NCBI RefSeq assembly: GCF_030160015.1
Contig: NZ_BSNN01000002.1
Span: forward strand, 1,172,303-1,236,302
Direction: 5' to 3'
DNA length: 64,000 nucleotides
From: Amylibacter marinus
Lineage (GTDB): Bacteria > Pseudomonadota > Alphaproteobacteria > Rhodobacterales > Rhodobacteraceae
The notes under the pieces were generated by a model. That model did not search any database and was not told the origin of the DNA. It saw only the letters and a program-made list of their open reading frames with translations. Made by a program: the position numbers and the translations under genes. This document shows positions 55,214-63,710 of this stretch, one piece after another; within the stretch, counting starts at the first letter, position 1, and every line of letters starts with the position of its first letter.

Positions 55214-57823
55214 ATGCATAAACCGCAACGCACACAGGCAAAGCAATCTACCCCTAATCACACAGATATCGTTGGTATTCTTGGGGCCAGAACCCAAAAC
55301 CTACCCCATGTTTTACGCCTACTTTCGGAAAATCACCTGCGAAATGGCGGTGATCCAGATAGTCTTTTGGACAGTCTGGATAGTTGGCTTGAAACAGGAA
55401 AAGGCACCTCTGAACTTTTCTTTCGCCCCAATCGAATTTTGATGCACGATACCACCTGCACACCTGCACTTGCCGATATAGCGGGGTTGCGCGATGCACT
55501 GGCAGAGGCGGGTCAGGATCCCAACCTGCTGACACCATCACTGCCGGTAGAGGTTTCCGTAGACCATTCTCTTGCCGTGGATACCTATGCACGGAAAACT
55601 GCGTTCGAAACGAACAGCAGAAACGAAATCGCCAGAAACAAAGAACGCTATGCGTTTATGAAATGGGCCTCGCAAAACATGGCTGGTGTTCGGGTAAATC
55701 CACCCGGAACGGGGATTATGCACACGATAAATCTTGAACAATTGGCAACTGTTATCGTGGTGCAACAGGATGGTTTGATGCATCCGGATATGCTTTTGGG
55801 TACGGACAGCCATACCCCGATGATAAATGGGATCGGTGTTTTGGGCTGGGGTATTGGTGGGCTTGAAGCCGAAAGTGTTATGTTTGGCCAGTCCGTCTCT
55901 TTGGCACTTCCCCAAGTTGTTGGCGTAGAGCTTACGGGAACCTTGCCCGCGGGAACGATGCCCACAGATTTGGCCTTGGTCGTGACGCAAACCCTTCGAG
56001 AGGTTGATGTTACGGGATGTTTTGTAGAGTTCTTTGGTCAGGGCGTTAGCTCCTTGTCCGCTGACGCACGTGCAGTGATTGCAAATATGGCTCCAGAGTA
56101 CGGCGCTTCCACAGGTTTCTTTCCTGTGGACAAAACCACGACCGATTATTTGCACCGTACCGGTCGGGATCCGAAGACTGTTCAAATGATAGAACCGCTG
56201 TTTCGGAAAATGGATCTTTGGTTTAATCCAACGCACCGGCCGAAATTCAATCGAACAGTCAAAATCGAGCTTGATCAGATTGGCACAAATATTGCCGGCC
56301 CTCGCAGACCCCAAGACCGGCGGCAGCCAAAGGATGCCACCCATGGGGTAGAACAAGCGATTGGCCGAGAATTGGCAACAGAGGTCGTCAAAGACGGATC
56401 GGTTCCCGATGGTGCAATCGGTGTCGCCGCTATCACCAGTTGTACGAATACATCTGACCCGCGAATGCTCATTGCGGCAGGATTGCTTGCGCGCAAGGCG
56501 CGCCGCTACGGTCTGACTCCCCCCGCTTGGGTTAAAACCTCTCTCGCACCGGGCTCTCCCTCAGCGCGGTCTTTTCTGCAACGTGCGGGTTTGATGCCTG
56601 ACCTTGCTTCCGTTGGATTTGATATTGTCGGATTTGGGTGCACAACCTGTATTGGAAATTCTGGCCCCCTACCACCCGTGGTAGAACAAGCCCTGGCCGA
56701 TGGTAAGGCGATCAGCGCAGTTCTTTCGGGGAACCGAAATTTTCCAGGACGAGTGCACCCTAAACTGGATCTGGGCTACATTATGTCACCGCCCTTGGTT
56801 GTGGCCTATGCGATCAAGGGTGATTTGCATGGCAATATTTTACAAGATCCTATCGGTGCTGACACGAACGGCAGAGACATTTTCCTTTCTGATCTATGGC
56901 CCACAGAAGACGAAATAGAAGAGGCTCTCAAAATTGGCTTCAGAACCGAAGATGTACCACGTGATTTCGAGCAATCTTGGAAAAACAAACAATGGCAGGA
57001 CATAAAATCTGCCACCGCAGCCCAGTTTCCATGGGATCCAACCTCGCGTTATCTACGGCGACCCAAGTTTGCTTCGCTAAACGAGAAATCGCGCTTGGGG
57101 CACTATAGTGCCGCACCTTTGATGGTATTAGGCGATGATATGACCACCGATCATATTTCGCCCGCTGGATGGGTCGATCCGACAGACGAGGCCGGTCAAT
57201 GGCTGATAGAACGCGGTGGAGACCCAAGTGATTTGAATGTTTACGCGGCCTATCGCGGAAATTGGGAGGTGATGCTGCGCGGTCTGTTTACAAATCGTTT
57301 GGCTACAAACTACCTTTCGGATGGATTGGCCCCGTCTCATACGGTCTTGGAAGACGGCAAATCACGCCCTGTCTTCGAGGCCGCTGCTATACTTGAAACT
57401 GCCGCCCAACCTACCGTCATTCTCGCAGGAGCCCGCTATGGTATGGGATCAAGTCGCGACTGGGCCGCCAAAGGCACTGCTTTGCTAGGGGTGCGCGCTA
57501 TTATTGCCAACAGCTTTGAGCGCATACACCGAAGCAATCTGATCGGTATGGGGGTATTGCCCTTGCAAATCACCGACGACTTTATCGCACACAAAGCAGG
57601 GCTAACCGCTTTTGATCGGGTTGAGGTGTCAATTGACGAGAAATCTCTTTGCCCTGGGCTAACCACAGAATTCATTCTGCGGCACAAGGACGGGGAAACA
57701 ACACGCGTGAGCGCTCAGGTAGCGGTGGAAACATGGCAAGAGGTTGAAATCTTGCGATGCGGTGGGATTTTGCCCTCAATTCTACAACGTATGGATACAC
57801 GCAAGCAATCCCATTCAAAATGA
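55214..57823 (+). CDS. Aconitate hydratase family protein (AcnA-type paralog)
   Basis: The 869-residue protein matches AcnA-type aconitases. It has VDHSLAVDTY, GTDSHTPMINGIGVLGWG, TSCTNTSDP with the first cluster Cys, GFGCTTCIGNSGPLP with the other two, LSGNRNFPGRVHP, TTDHISPAG and GSSRDWAAKGTALLGVRA. Two places differ from the housekeeping form as I know it: YGASTGFFPVD (normally GATCGFF) and LAPGSPSARSFL (normally PGSKVV). It lies beside lactonase-type and TRAP genes, so it may act on a related tricarboxylate instead of citrate. Calling it the main TCA aconitase would be risky. Confidence 0.85.
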   Translation: MHKPQRTQAKQSTPNHTDIVGILGARTQNLPHVLRLLSENHLRNGGDPDSLLDSLDSWLETGKGTSELFFRPNRILMHDTTCTPALADIAGLRDALAEAGQDPNLLTPSLPVEVSVDHSLAVDTYARKTAFETNSRNEIARNKERYAFMKWASQNMAGVRVNPPGTGIMHTINLEQLATVIVVQQDGLMHPDMLLGTDSHTPMINGIGVLGWGIGGLEAESVMFGQSVSLALPQVVGVELTGTLPAGTMPTDLALVVTQTLREVDVTGCFVEFFGQGVSSLSADARAVIANMAPEYGASTGFFPVDKTTTDYLHRTGRDPKTVQMIEPLFRKMDLWFNPTHRPKFNRTVKIELDQIGTNIAGPRRPQDRRQPKDATHGVEQAIGRELATEVVKDGSVPDGAIGVAAITSCTNTSDPRMLIAAGLLARKARRYGLTPPAWVKTSLAPGSPSARSFLQRAGLMPDLASVGFDIVGFGCTTCIGNSGPLPPVVEQALADGKAISAVLSGNRNFPGRVHPKLDLGYIMSPPLVVAYAIKGDLHGNILQDPIGADTNGRDIFLSDLWPTEDEIEEALKIGFRTEDVPRDFEQSWKNKQWQDIKSATAAQFPWDPTSRYLRRPKFASLNEKSRLGHYSAAPLMVLGDDMTTDHISPAGWVDPTDEAGQWLIERGGDPSDLNVYAAYRGNWEVMLRGLFTNRLATNYLSDGLAPSHTVLEDGKSRPVFEAAAILETAAQPTVILAGARYGMGSSRDWAAKGTALLGVRAIIANSFERIHRSNLIGMGVLPLQITDDFIAHKAGLTAFDRVEVSIDEKSLCPGLTTEFILRHKDGETTRVSAQVAVETWQEVEILRCGGILPSILQRMDTRKQSHSK

Positions 57824-57892
57824 CTATATCTTTCCAGCGATTTTGATAATATCAGCTAAAATTCAACAAATTCAGGAAACTGGAGTTATCTC

Positions 57893-58630
57893 ATCGCTGG
57901 CGGCACCGCAAAACAGAAGATTTATGACCACTTCATGGATCAACTTAGATCCAATGAGCTGAAGGTTGGTGAGCGCCTGCCCACAGAAAAGCAAATCGCC
58001 CAAACCTTCAAGGTTAGTAGATCCACCGTTCAAGCGGTGATGACACGATTGGCGCTTGAAGGCGCTGTTCGTCGACAAGCGGGCCAAGGGACATTTGCTT
58101 CCCGTCTTGATGATGACATGATGGTGCGCGTCGATTTGGATATTCATAATATTCAGTCATTCGAGAGCGAAATGGCCGTATCGGGCGATCACGTTACATA
58201 TAAACTGATTTCATTTTCACGTGGCAAGGTTCCCGCCATGGTAGCTGGAAAACTTGGTATCGAAAATGGCACCGAGGTGAATACCCTAGAACGACTGCGT
58301 TTGGTTTCAGGCGATTGTATCGGTTCCGAGGTAAGGTATTTCTCGCCTGAAATAATCCTAAACGTGTCTGCGCATGATCTGGAAACGCAAGGCGGGCATG
58401 ACCTGATCGAACAAGGCCTCGGCCTGAAAATCAAACGGATTGATGCGGCGCTACGGGCTGTTAAGGCCTCTGAGGATCAAGCCGACCAGATGGGCATTTC
58501 TGTTGGTGCGCCATTATTGGTGCGTTCTCACACATTATATTCTGAAGATGACAAGATCATTCTGCATGGCGAATCCTACTATGTAGAGCCGTTTTCTTTC
58601 CGATATACAGCCACTGTCAGAAGCACCTAA
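57893..58630 (+). CDS. GntR/UTRA-family transcriptional regulator (start codon uncertain)
   Basis: The protein has an N-terminal winged helix (VGERLPTEKQIAQTFKVSRS, VRRQAGQGTF) and a C-terminal UTRA ligand-binding domain (TLERLRLVSGDCIGSEVRYF, LLVRSHTLYSEDDKIILHG). The first ATG is at 57935, but that removes half of the first DNA-binding helix; in-frame codons upstream read KQKIYDHF, which fits the family. No ATG, GTG or TTG exists between the stop at 57857 and 57935. An ATC at 57893 sits seven bases after GGAG, so a rare ATC start is proposed. It ends overlapping the convergent amidohydrolase gene by four bases. Confidence 0.75.
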   Translation: MAGGTAKQKIYDHFMDQLRSNELKVGERLPTEKQIAQTFKVSRSTVQAVMTRLALEGAVRRQAGQGTFASRLDDDMMVRVDLDIHNIQSFESEMAVSGDHVTYKLISFSRGKVPAMVAGKLGIENGTEVNTLERLRLVSGDCIGSEVRYFSPEIILNVSAHDLETQGGHDLIEQGLGLKIKRIDAALRAVKASEDQADQMGISVGAPLLVRSHTLYSEDDKIILHGESYYVEPFSFRYTATVRST

Positions 58631-59493
58631 AACCCGTATATTTCCTTCGAAGTACCGTAGGTGATGTTTCTAAATTCAGCTTCACTGCGGCACCATTCCC
58701 TGATGTAGCCAAGCGATTTTGCATCGTCAATTTCCATGAATGGTTCGATCTCAGACAAAGGACGCGCCGCGCGTTCGGACGATTTTCCCGTATGTGGCCA
58801 ATCACTGCCCCATACAATTCTGTCCTTAGCTGCATCAAATAATGCCGGAATGAACGGCTCCATAGCCACTGGCGTATCCGCATAATCCGTGGCCCGAACC
58901 GACCCAGAAACCTTTAGCACTACATTAGGTAGCACGAGCACCTCTTGAAGCCCGTCTAAAGTACTGGAAAAATTTGGATCACCAATTTTCAAGCCTGCAA
59001 AATGATCCAGAATGGTCAGTCGGCCAAGCCCCCTTATTGTGTCTTTCAACTCAACAATCACATCTGCTGGTAAAAATATCTGCAAGGCCATGTCCGTGCC
59101 CGATAACCGATCCGCCAGCTGCTCTAGCTGCCTTCGCGCAGTATCAATCCCTGTTTGCCCGCTGGTTTTTAAATTCGCACGCACACCACGCACACCAGAA
59201 TGCCACAGCGAGCTGACGAATTCAGGGGCTGTTCGTTCCGGGTCTATCACCGCAATCGCACGTGCTACATCCTGGCCTAATATCTCCACAGCTTGAACAG
59301 TGGCTTGATTGTCGGCGCCATATGGGCTGGGCTGCACAATAACCACCTTGTCTGCCCCGATTCGCAGCATGTGATTTCGTAGATTTTCAGCCGTTGCCTC
59401 ACCAGGTGTATAATTTCTTTTGGTGGCATATGGGAACTTTTTTGGTTCAAAAACATGAACATGAGCGTCGATAATACCCAAAGGAGTAGTCAT
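58627..59493 (-). CDS. Amidohydrolase-2 family (COG3618) lactonase-type metal-dependent hydrolase
   Basis: The 288-residue TIM-barrel enzyme has the metal-binding HxH in IIDAHVHVFEP, the later His in TILDHFAGLK and the Asp in RIVWGSDWPHTG. This group includes 2-pyrone-4,6-dicarboxylate lactonase (LigI), 4-sulfomuconolactone hydrolase, and galactarolactone isomerase or fuconolactonase. A carboxylated lactone as substrate is therefore likely, but which one is not readable. It is divergent from the SMP-30-type gene across 82 bases and convergent with the GntR-type regulator. Confidence 0.82.
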   Translation of the reverse strand: MTTPLGIIDAHVHVFEPKKFPYATKRNYTPGEATAENLRNHMLRIGADKVVIVQPSPYGADNQATVQAVEILGQDVARAIAVIDPERTAPEFVSSLWHSGVRGVRANLKTSGQTGIDTARRQLEQLADRLSGTDMALQIFLPADVIVELKDTIRGLGRLTILDHFAGLKIGDPNFSSTLDGLQEVLVLPNVVLKVSGSVRATDYADTPVAMEPFIPALFDAAKDRIVWGSDWPHTGKSSERAARPLSEIEPFMEIDDAKSLGYIREWCRSEAEFRNITYGTSKEIYGF

Positions 59494-59575
59494 TTGATAT
59501 TTCCACCATACATTTTGATTGCATCTTTAGTTTAATTGCTTTTATCATAGCAAAAATGCAAATCGAAAGTGCAAT

Positions 59576-60496
59576 ATGTTCTTTTCACCACCAACAGAGC
59601 TTACAGCAGAAGTATTCGCCCAAGTCCCAAAAGAGCTTGCACCTAGTGGCTGTTCAGATTGGGGGGATGTTCAGCACCCAGGAAAAAAATTCCGAGCGTT
59701 TCTCGAAGGCCCCTCCTTTGATCGAGATGGCAACCTATTTTGTGTAGACATCTGTCATGGTCGCATATTGCGATGTGATCCCTCGGGCGAGTTTTCCGTC
59801 GCCGCGGATTACGACGGAGAGCCAAATGGCCTAAAATTTCACAAGGATGGGCGCATATTTATTGCCGACCATGCGCATGGTATCATGGTGATGGACCCCG
59901 TATCCGGCAAGGTAGAGCCATTCCTTACGCGCCCTAGACTCGAGCGTTTTCACGGTGTGAACGATCTGCATTTCGCTTCGAACGGGGATTTGTATTTCAC
60001 CGATCAAGGTCAAAGCGGACTGCAATCAGCGCATGGTCGTTTATTTTGTCAACGCCATTCCGGTGAACTGGAATGCCTTATCGATAACATCCCCAGCCCA
60101 AACGGCTTGGTCTTGAACGAAGATGAAAGCCAGCTCTACCTCGCCGTTACGCGCATGAATGCTGTTTGGCGGGTCAGGTTTCTCCCCGGTAGCCGGACCG
60201 TCGTCAAATCGGGAACGTTTATTCAGCTTTCTGGTGGATTGGCGGGCCCTGACGGTTTGGCGCTGGGAGCAGGAGGAGAGCTTGTTATTGGGCACATGGG
60301 TTTAGGAACTGTTTGGGTGATGTCGCGGCTTGGCGAGCCCTTATATCGCATTCGATCGCCAAAGGGGATTTTAACCGCGAATTGCGCCTTTGGTGGGCCT
60401 GACAATCGGCACCTCTATATTACGGAGGCCGAGAGTTCTTCTATCCTGAGGGTGGAATTGCCGATTACAGGTCAGAAAATGTTTGCCCATGCCTGA
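59576..60496 (+). CDS. SMP-30/gluconolactonase/LRE-like protein
   Basis: The 306-residue beta-propeller has the SMP-30 sequence pattern: LEGPSFDRDGNLFCVD (metal-binding Glu region), PNGLKFHKDGRIFIAD, HGVNDLHFASNGDLYFTD (Asn), NGLVLNEDESQLYLA and GPDGLALGAGG (Asp). Members are calcium- or zinc-dependent lactonases, often for sugar lactones. No signal peptide is seen, so it acts in the cytoplasm. It is 38 bases ahead of the TRAP genes, in the same direction, and likely in the same transcript. Confidence 0.88.
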   Translation: MFFSPPTELTAEVFAQVPKELAPSGCSDWGDVQHPGKKFRAFLEGPSFDRDGNLFCVDICHGRILRCDPSGEFSVAADYDGEPNGLKFHKDGRIFIADHAHGIMVMDPVSGKVEPFLTRPRLERFHGVNDLHFASNGDLYFTDQGQSGLQSAHGRLFCQRHSGELECLIDNIPSPNGLVLNEDESQLYLAVTRMNAVWRVRFLPGSRTVVKSGTFIQLSGGLAGPDGLALGAGGELVIGHMGLGTVWVMSRLGEPLYRIRSPKGILTANCAFGGPDNRHLYITEAESSSILRVELPITGQKMFAHA

Positions 60497-60534
60497 GAAA
60501 GTGCACCCACACCAGCCGCTTTTAGGAGGAAAAG

Positions 60535-61077
60535 ATGCTAAAGAAATTTGATGGTTTGCTCAGCGTTATCGAAACTTGGTTTATGGTTTCATTGTTTTTG
60601 CTGGGCCTCGCTTTAGCAACGCTACAAGTTGTTCTGCGTTATGTGTTTAATACCGGAATCCACTGGCTTGAAGCAGGGCTTGTTACTGCGCTTATATGGG
60701 CGATGTTGTTTGGCGCCGTTCGCGCGGTTCGGGATGGATTTCACCCAAGAGTTGACCTTGTCCCCAGCCTAGCGTCACCCAAAGTTAGGGCCGTTTTGAA
60801 TTTTATTGGCATCGGTTCTGCATTCGCACTCTCGACCTATGTTCTGATCGATGCTGTGTTTTATGCCAAATTTATAAACATGATAAATGTGCTGCATCCG
60901 GAACTAGAAATAAAAATGGTCTATCCGTTTCTAATTGTTCCAATCATGGCCGCACTGATGACCCTTCGCTACGCACTGGTTCTCTATACGCTTTGCTTCA
61001 ATCCCTCTGCGACATCTCCTGACGGACAATATCGTGATCACATCGGCGCTAAGCCTACAAAAGGAGTAGTCGAATGA
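60535..61077 (+). CDS. TRAP transporter small permease (DctQ type)
   Basis: The 180-residue product has four membrane segments and the typical opening LSVIETWFMVSLFLLGLALA and RYVFNTGIHWLEAGL. DctQ is the small membrane subunit that clamps the large DctM subunit in tripartite ATP-independent periplasmic transporters. A strong ribosome site (AGGAGGA) precedes the ATG. It overlaps dctM by four bases. Confidence 0.93.
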   Translation: MLKKFDGLLSVIETWFMVSLFLLGLALATLQVVLRYVFNTGIHWLEAGLVTALIWAMLFGAVRAVRDGFHPRVDLVPSLASPKVRAVLNFIGIGSAFALSTYVLIDAVFYAKFINMINVLHPELEIKMVYPFLIVPIMAALMTLRYALVLYTLCFNPSATSPDGQYRDHIGAKPTKGVVE

Positions 61078-62393
61078 CCGTTCTCGCCCTCGTCGTCATA
61101 TTTTTTGCACTCATCATCGTAGGCGCACCTATCGCGGTTGCACTCGGCGGTTCGGCATTGATTGCATCCTTCCTCTTTTCGCCAATTCCTGATGGGATTA
61201 CCGGACAAAAATTCTTTGCAAACCTGAACCACTTTACCTTGATGGCCATTCCGTTCTTCTTCTTGGCCGCCGGTCTGATGGAACGGGGGGGCTTGGTGCA
61301 ACGATTGGTTGGTTTTGCTCAGGCGCTGGTAGGCCATCTACGTGCTGGCTTGGGGATGACAACGGTTCTTACTTGTATCTTCTTTGCCGCGATTTCTGGG
61401 TCCAGCCCAGCAACCGTCGCAGCTGTCGGAAACATCCTCTACCCTTCACTAAAGAAGGAAGGATACTCAGATAACTATTCAATAGGGGCCTTGGCTACAT
61501 CTGGATCCATCGGCATTCTGATACCACCTTCGATCCCGTTGATCCTCTACGGATTTGTAACCGAAACGTCTATCCCAGACCTCTTTTTGGCGGGGATCAT
61601 TCCTGGAATCCTATATGGTACATTGTTGCTGTTTACAGCGCGTTTTCTTGCCGTGAAGGAGGGGATAAAAGTACGCCCCAAGGCAAGCCGCAAAGAAGTC
61701 AAAACCGCATTTAGATCAAGCCTACCTGCTCTTTCATTGCCATTGTTTATCGTGGTTGGCATCTATGGCTTTCCCGAGTTCAACCTATTTGGGTTTTACT
61801 ATGATGGTGGCGCGATATTTACCCCCACCGAAGCCGCGGCCATTTCTGCGGTATTGGCCATGGGTATCGGATTTTTCATCTACAAAGAACTATCCCTAAA
61901 GGAACTCCTGACCGTTACTGCAGAAACAGGCCCGCGCGTTGGCATGATTTTCTGGATCACCGCAAATGCATTGTTGTTTGGGTTCTTCTTAACCAAGATC
62001 GGCGTTCCCGCTGCAATGGCACAGTTTGTACTGGATATGAATGTATCACCGATCGTATTTTTGCTCTGTGTTAATGTGCTGCTGGTGATCGTAGGGTTCT
62101 TCTTAGAAGGTGTGCCCACCATATTGATCTTTTCGCCATTGTTGGTGCCGGCCGCCGAAAGCCTAGGCATCGATCCCGTGCACTTTGCGATCATCATGGT
62201 CGTCAATATTGAGCTCGGATTGATCACGCCACCAGTGGGCATCAACCTATTTGTCGCAAGCTCGATTTCGGGCCTGCCTGTCATGTCAGTCTTCAAGGCC
62301 ACATTACCTTGGATGATTGCCACAATCGTCACGCTTATGATCGTGACGTTTTTCCCACCGCTGTCCCTGTTTTTGCCAAATTTAGGGCAGTGA
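61074..62393 (+). CDS. TRAP transporter large permease (DctM type)
   Basis: The 439-residue membrane protein has about 11-12 hydrophobic segments and DctM signatures: FAAISGSSPATVAAVGNILYP, GSIGILIPPSIPLILYG, TPTEAAAISAVLAMGIGF and INIELGLITPPVGINLF-like VVNIELGLITPPVGINLF. It is the ion-coupled channel that accepts substrate from DctP. It begins in the dctQ stop (ATGA). Confidence 0.95.
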   Translation: MTVLALVVIFFALIIVGAPIAVALGGSALIASFLFSPIPDGITGQKFFANLNHFTLMAIPFFFLAAGLMERGGLVQRLVGFAQALVGHLRAGLGMTTVLTCIFFAAISGSSPATVAAVGNILYPSLKKEGYSDNYSIGALATSGSIGILIPPSIPLILYGFVTETSIPDLFLAGIIPGILYGTLLLFTARFLAVKEGIKVRPKASRKEVKTAFRSSLPALSLPLFIVVGIYGFPEFNLFGFYYDGGAIFTPTEAAAISAVLAMGIGFFIYKELSLKELLTVTAETGPRVGMIFWITANALLFGFFLTKIGVPAAMAQFVLDMNVSPIVFLLCVNVLLVIVGFFLEGVPTILIFSPLLVPAAESLGIDPVHFAIIMVVNIELGLITPPVGINLFVASSISGLPVMSVFKATLPWMIATIVTLMIVTFFPPLSLFLPNLGQ

Positions 62394-62438
62394 CGGCCTT
62401 TGAAAACCGAAACACACATTATCTGAGGAGGAGAAGAT

Positions 62439-63440
62439 ATGTTTCTTAACAAAATACAAGCTGCGACCGCAGTCCTAGCGCTAGCTTTGACCGCAACGGC
62501 CGCATCGGCAGAGATCAAAATGATCATGTCTAACGACAACAATAACAAGGGGTTGAAGGGGCAAACCTTTGACTATCTCGTTGCCAATTTAGAAGAGCGC
62601 CTAGGCGATAAAATTGACGTCGAGATGCATCACGGCGGAACCCTGTTCGACCAACAAAGCCAAATTCAAGGTTTGCAATTGGGCGGTGCGCATATCATTT
62701 CGCCAACCGCTGGTATCTATAGCTCGGTGAACCCCAAGGTTGCCGCCCTACAGTTGCCATTCTTGCTAAACACTCCCGAGAAAATCCAAGCGGCCGTCGC
62801 AGACCCAATAGTACGCGATGCAATCATGCCTGGACTGAACAACCAAAACATCGAAGTGGTGGCCGTTTGGATGAACGGACCGCGGGATCTTGGCTACAAA
62901 GGGAAAGACCCCATTCTGTTACCTACCGATGCCAAGGGGCTAAAGGTACGTGTTCAATCCGCACCGATCTTCGTTAAAACATGGGAAGCAATCGAGGCCA
63001 ACCCAGTAGGTATTAACTGGTCAGAGGCACCAACAGCGTTGCAACAAGGCGTTATTGATGCAGGTGAGGTTACTCCTAACTCTTGGCGTGGCTCTTCTAC
63101 CTATCAATTCGTTGATCACATCACGATGACAGACCATCAGTATTCTTTCTACTTGGTGGGTGCTAACAAACAGTGGTGGGATAGTATTCCAGCATCAGAG
63201 AAAGCAGAAATCAACGCAGCCTTAGCTGATGCAACCAAGTGGAATATGTCAAAAAACACCGAAATTAACGGTGCAGCTGCCGAATTTATGGCCGGCGAGG
63301 GTGTTGGCATTCACTACCTATCCGATGAACAGCGCGCCGCATGGGCCGAAGCAATGAAGCCAGTATGGCAAGAGCTTGGTAATGGTCTGGTAGGCGACGA
63401 TGTAATGAATCGTCTAAAAGAAATCGCTGGCGTAAACTAA
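62439..63440 (+). CDS. TRAP transporter substrate-binding protein (DctP type)
   Basis: The 333-residue protein has a signal peptide (MFLNKIQAATAVLALALTA, cut after ASAE) and the DctP fold. The carboxylate-binding Arg is likely in GLKVRVQSAPIF, and the second-lobe sequence APTALQQGVIDAGEV is diagnostic. Most DctP proteins bind organic acids through that Arg, which supports an acid substrate for this cluster. It has a strong ribosome site (GAGGAGG) and is followed by the terminator. Confidence 0.95.
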   Translation: MFLNKIQAATAVLALALTATAASAEIKMIMSNDNNNKGLKGQTFDYLVANLEERLGDKIDVEMHHGGTLFDQQSQIQGLQLGGAHIISPTAGIYSSVNPKVAALQLPFLLNTPEKIQAAVADPIVRDAIMPGLNNQNIEVVAVWMNGPRDLGYKGKDPILLPTDAKGLKVRVQSAPIFVKTWEAIEANPVGINWSEAPTALQQGVIDAGEVTPNSWRGSSTYQFVDHITMTDHQYSFYLVGANKQWWDSIPASEKAEINAALADATKWNMSKNTEINGAAAEFMAGEGVGIHYLSDEQRAAWAEAMKPVWQELGNGLVGDDVMNRLKEIAGVN

Positions 63441-63450
63441 ACGTCAACTC

Positions 63451-63488
63451 ATACATCGGCAGGGAGGCTATTGCCCCTGCCGATGTAT
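63451..63488 (+). terminator. Strong terminator after the TRAP operon
   Basis: ATACATCGGCAGGG and CCCTGCCGATGTAT form a perfect 14-base stem with a ten-base loop, starting 10 bases after the dctP stop. Only a short T-rich stretch (TACTTTC) follows, so it may work with Rho or mainly stabilise the 3' end. Confidence 0.8.
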
Positions 63489-63710
63489 TACTTTCAAAAA
63501 CACCTAGTATCACCTTTGAACATCCCTTAGCCCGCTTCTGCCGCGCCCAATGCTTAGGTGACTCTGTCCCGAACAGAAAAATGTCGATTGCCCCAGTATT
63601 TGACATCTCTACGATCGGCTCAAAATCCATTCCTTCCCCATAGAACAGATAGTATCCTATCAAAGCCCCAGAGACGGCTCATTTCGTTCTGTGAAAAGTA
63701 GATCTCCCCC

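Noticed and set aside
55214..57823. Calling the aconitase simply the TCA-cycle enzyme AcnA
   Set aside because: Its motifs differ at normally constant places and it sits in a catabolic cluster, so I name only the family.
63286..63663. Minus-strand frame of 125 codons beyond dctP
   Set aside because: It reads through the 14-bp terminator palindrome and antisense through the end of dctP; no recognisable family and no good start.
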